From assembly GCA_964353255.1 (NCBI GenBank), contig CAYGVJ010000121.1, positions 1-16,153 of the forward strand: a stretch of DNA of 16,153 nucleotides, given 5' to 3'. The translations under genes were made by a program, and so were the position numbers. Positions 13,901-16,153 of this stretch are shown piece by piece; position 1 is the stretch's first letter, and every line of letters begins with the position of its first letter. The notes below the pieces were generated by a model. It was not told the origin of the DNA, searched no databases, and worked only from the letters and a program-made list of their open reading frames with translations. The DNA comes from VFZS01 sp964353255 (GTDB lineage Bacteria; Acidobacteriota; Terriglobia; Bryobacterales; Bryobacteraceae).

Positions 13901-14830
13901 TTAGGCCAGCTCCGCGACGAGCTGCTCCAGCTCCCCGGCTTCGCCGCAGCGGAGGCCTTTGACCGACGGCTCGATGGCGCGCAGCAGGCCGGTGAGCACG
14001 CCGCCAGCGCCTACCTCGATGAAGCGCGTGACCCCTTGTGCCACCAGGTAGCGGATCGAGTCGGTCCAAAGCACAGGGCTGGAGACCTGCTCGATGAGCC
14101 CCTGGCGCGCAGCGGCTCCGGCGCGGACTTGGCGGGCCTGCCAGTTGTTGATGAGCGGACAGGCCAAGTCGGCGAAGGCCGTCTGGTTCAGGTCAACCGC
14201 CAGACGCTCCTGCGCCGGCTTCATCAAGGAGCAGTGGAAGGGGGCGCTGACCGGCAGCCGCACCGCCCGCCTGGCGCCCGCGGCCTTGGCCAGCTCGATG
14301 GCCCGCTCGACGGCTCCGGCATGACCGGCGATGACTACCTGCTCGGGGGAATTCAGGTTCGCCGCGCTCACTACCTCACCTTGGGCGGCCTCCGCCAGCA
14401 CTGCCTCGAGCTTGCCTTCCGGCAGCTTCAGCAAGGCGGCCATCGCGCCCACGCCCGGAGCGATTGCATCCTGCATGTATCGGCCGCGCTGGCGCACCAA
14501 GTGGAGGGCATCGGCGAAGCGCAGGCTCCCCGCCGCCACCAGGGCCGAGTACTCTCCCAGGCTGTGGCCGGCCACGTAGTCGGGCGAGAACCCCTTCTCG
14601 CGCAGCACGGCCAGCGCCGCCACAGAGACGGCCAGGAGCGCCGGCTGGGTGTTTTCGGTGAGCTTCAGGGCCTCTTCAGGGCCTTCGAAGCACAGCCGGG
14701 AGATGGAGAAACCGAGCGTCCGGTCGGCCTCCTTGAAAACGGCGCGGGCCGCCGGAAAGGCCTCAACAAGGCTTCTGCCCATCCCGGCGTACTGGGAGCC
14801 TTGCCCGGGGAACAGGAAAGCGGTCTTCAT
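13901..14830 (-). CDS. fabD: Malonyl-CoA:ACP transacylase
   Basis: Transfers malonyl from CoA to acyl carrier protein, the entry step of type II fatty acid elongation, in the cytoplasm. The 309-residue product shows FPGQGSQYAGMG at 7-18, the nucleophile Ser90 in GHSLG, Arg115 (counterpart of E. coli Arg117), catalytic His199 in APFHCS, and Gln248 (counterpart of Gln250). Length and motifs are complete. I chose the ATG at 14830 because it yields the family's usual N terminus (MKTAFLFPGQGSQ); the open frame extends 17 codons further upstream without support. The other fab genes and acpP are not alongside: fabD is paired with a PpiC lipoprotein gene downstream and diverges from an RND pump gene. 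Confidence 0.96.
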   Translation of the reverse strand: MKTAFLFPGQGSQYAGMGRSLVEAFPAARAVFKEADRTLGFSISRLCFEGPEEALKLTENTQPALLAVSVAALAVLREKGFSPDYVAGHSLGEYSALVAAGSLRFADALHLVRQRGRYMQDAIAPGVGAMAALLKLPEGKLEAVLAEAAQGEVVSAANLNSPEQVVIAGHAGAVERAIELAKAAGARRAVRLPVSAPFHCSLMKPAQERLAVDLNQTAFADLACPLINNWQARQVRAGAAARQGLIEQVSSPVLWTDSIRYLVAQGVTRFIEVGAGGVLTGLLRAIEPSVKGLRCGEAGELEQLVAELA

Positions 14831-14843
14831 GGCCAGATCACCC

Positions 14844-14849
14844 ATTCTA
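14844..14849 (-). promoter_or_regulatory. Possible -10 box of fabD
   Basis: TAGAAT on the minus strand (14849-14844), 14 bases before the fabD start and five of six to consensus. There is no good -35 at the expected distance. It lies in the 86-bp divergent gap between fabD and the RND gene. Confidence 0.3.
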
Positions 14850-14903
14850 CGATCTGCGGTAACCTGGGAATGGACTTTCACGCCAGAAGGTCAGAGGCCC
14901 AAG

Positions 14904-14919
14904 AAGGAGGGCTCGCGTG
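14904..14919 (+). promoter_or_regulatory. Ribosome site and GTG start of the RND permease
   Basis: AAGGAGG at 14904-14910, a six-base spacer, and GTG at 14917. This fixes the start of a gene that has no ATG until codon 16. Confidence 0.85.
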
Positions 14920-16153
14920 CGCCTGTTTGAGATCTGTGTTCAACGCCCCGTCTTCGCCTTCATGCTGATCATGTTCCTGACAGTGATGGGGGTGGTCAGC
15001 TTCCTCCAGTTGGGAGTGGATCTGTTTCCCAAGAGCGACCCGGCCACGGTATACGTGCGGGTGCGACTGCCCGGGGCGAGTCCCGAGGAGGTCACCTCGC
15101 AGGTGATCATGCCGCTGGAGGAAGCGGTCGCCTCGGTGAGCGGCATCAGCGAGCTGCGCGCCATGGCGAGCGAGGGCGGCGGCTTCCTGATTGTCACCTT
15201 CGTCCTGGAGAAGGACATTGGGGAAGCCTCCGAGGACGTGCGCGAGAAAGTCGCCGGCGCCATGAACCGGCTGCCCCCGAACGTGCTGGCGCCGGTGGTG
15301 CAGAAAGCGGATCCGGACCGCGATCCGGTAATCACGCTGGCGGTGACCGGAGACCGCTCCCCCCGCGAGCTGACCGAGATCGCCGACAAGGGCATCCGCC
15401 GCGCGCTGGAGACGGTGGACGGAGTCGCCGGTGTGGACATTAACGGCGGACGGTACCGCCAGATCAACGTCTTCCTGGACCTGGACAAGCTGGGGTCCTA
15501 CAACCTGACGGCGCAAGATGTGGAACGCGCGTTGAAAGCGGAGAACATCGAGGCCCCCGGCGGGCGCATTGTGCGCGGGGCTACTGAAGTGGGCGTGCGC
15601 ACGCTGGGGCGCGTCGAGCACGTCGAGGAATTCAACAGCATCATCGTCAAGAACGTCGGCGGGGTTCCCGTCCGCATCCGCGATCTGGGCTACACCGAAG
15701 ACGGCATGACGGAGAAGCGCAGTTTCGCCTTCTACAAGAACCGCCCGGCGGTGATCCTCTCGGTGCGGCGGCAGACCGGCGCGAATACCGTCAAAGTGGT
15801 GGACGACGTTCAGGAGCGGCTGGCCAGGTACGGCCGCGAGCTTCCCAGCGGGGTGAACCTGGAAGTGATCCGCGACCAGGCCGCCTACATCCGCAAGTCG
15901 GTGGAGGCCCTCGAGGAGCACTTGGTGCTGGGCGCGCTGCTGGCCTCGCTCATCGTCTTCCTGTTCATCCGCAACTGGCGGACCGTGCTGATCAGCTCCA
16001 TCGCCATTCCCACCTCCATCATCACCACCTTCTCCTTGATGCGCATCATGGATTTCACGCTGAATTCCATGACCCTGCTGGGCTTGACCCTGGCGGTGGG
16101 CATCGTCATCGACGACGCCATCATCGTGCTGGAGAACATCTACCGGTGGATTC
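14917..16153 (+). CDS. RND-family efflux permease (HAE1/AcrB-like), 5' part
   Basis: Proton-driven inner-membrane transporter of a tripartite efflux system; the first 412 codons are in the window. Seen: an N-terminal helix (about 10-32), LGVDLFPKSDPATVYVRVRLPGASPEEV leading into the periplasmic porter domain, then helices from about 340 and the signature VGIVIDDAIIVLENI (394-408) with Asp399 and Asp400 in the place of the AcrB proton-relay pair Asp407/Asp408. The start is GTG at 14917, supported by AAGGAGG (14904-14910) six bases upstream; there is no earlier in-frame alternative with a ribosome site. No membrane-fusion adaptor precedes it, so adaptor and outer-membrane channel, if linked, must lie downstream. 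Export of hydrophobic or amphiphilic compounds is the family role; the substrate is unknown. Truncated by the window end. Confidence 0.95.
   Translation, partial: MRLFEICVQRPVFAFMLIMFLTVMGVVSFLQLGVDLFPKSDPATVYVRVRLPGASPEEVTSQVIMPLEEAVASVSGISELRAMASEGGGFLIVTFVLEKDIGEASEDVREKVAGAMNRLPPNVLAPVVQKADPDRDPVITLAVTGDRSPRELTEIADKGIRRALETVDGVAGVDINGGRYRQINVFLDLDKLGSYNLTAQDVERALKAENIEAPGGRIVRGATEVGVRTLGRVEHVEEFNSIIVKNVGGVPVRIRDLGYTEDGMTEKRSFAFYKNRPAVILSVRRQTGANTVKVVDDVQERLARYGRELPSGVNLEVIRDQAAYIRKSVEALEEHLVLGALLASLIVFLFIRNWRTVLISSIAIPTSIITTFSLMRIMDFTLNSMTLLGLTLAVGIVIDDAIIVLENIYRWI

Noticed and set aside
14878..15921. 347-codon open frame antisense to the RND permease
   Set aside because: The plus strand encodes the RND porter domain with its conserved motifs and a strong ribosome site.
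1..16153. Defence system, toxin-antitoxin pair, prophage or insertion sequence
   Set aside because: No transposase, integrase, nuclease, NACHT/TIR domain or terminal inverted repeats were found on either strand; WD40 repeats alone do not justify a defence call.

Overview
The window is GC-rich bacterial DNA, densely coding on both strands. I infer an acidobacterium, probably of the Solibacter/Bryobacter type. The reasons are the Oar-like TonB-dependent receptor with an N-terminal carboxypeptidase-regulatory domain, the zinc-ribbon/DUF4870-like small membrane protein, the stand-alone WD40 proteins and the secreted DUF1080-like protein. No 16S or other phylogenetic marker is present, so this is inference only. 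I see no tRNA, rRNA, CRISPR array, IS element or phage gene.

Layout. (1) 9-1835, plus: a zinc-dependent medium-chain dehydrogenase and an SDR oxidoreductase 9 bp apart, probably part of a sugar or polyol oxidation operon whose upstream part lies outside the window. A perfect GC hairpin follows. (2) 1871-5430, minus: two tandem paralogous WD40-repeat membrane proteins joined by an ATGA stop/start overlap, sharing a 199-bp block of exact DNA identity. (3) 5517-5960, minus: a zinc-ribbon plus three-helix membrane protein. It is divergent from (4) about 6017-9067, plus: a large Oar-like TonB-dependent receptor whose best-placed start codon is ACG. An ATTATAAT palindrome between them reads TATAAT on both strands. 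(5) 9172-11242, minus: a compact three-gene operon, PPOX flavoprotein to MarR regulator to secreted lectin-fold protein, with ATGA overlaps at both junctions. Its promoter matches sigma70 consensus at both hexamers (TTGACA-18-TATAAT) and carries an AT-rich inverted repeat over the predicted transcription start. (6) 11388-12899, plus: a membrane-anchored protein with a long disordered region, whose tail overlaps (7) 12856-13878, minus: a PpiC/SurA-type lipoprotein foldase, which follows fabD (13901-14830, minus). (8) 14917 to the window end, plus: the N-terminal part of an RND (HAE1/AcrB-like) efflux permease.

How the genes may work together. Group 5 looks self-regulated: the MarR protein probably binds the inverted repeat and controls itself, the flavoprotein and the secreted protein. 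The receptor, the PpiC lipoprotein and the RND pump all belong to the cell envelope, but nothing in the sequence ties them into one pathway. The features most worth a second look are the WD40 pair (hydrophobic segments inside the repeat domain, and a gene-conversion-like block), the MarR/PPOX/secreted-protein operon with its near-ideal promoter-operator, and the ACG start. I do not see a clear new defence or mobile system.
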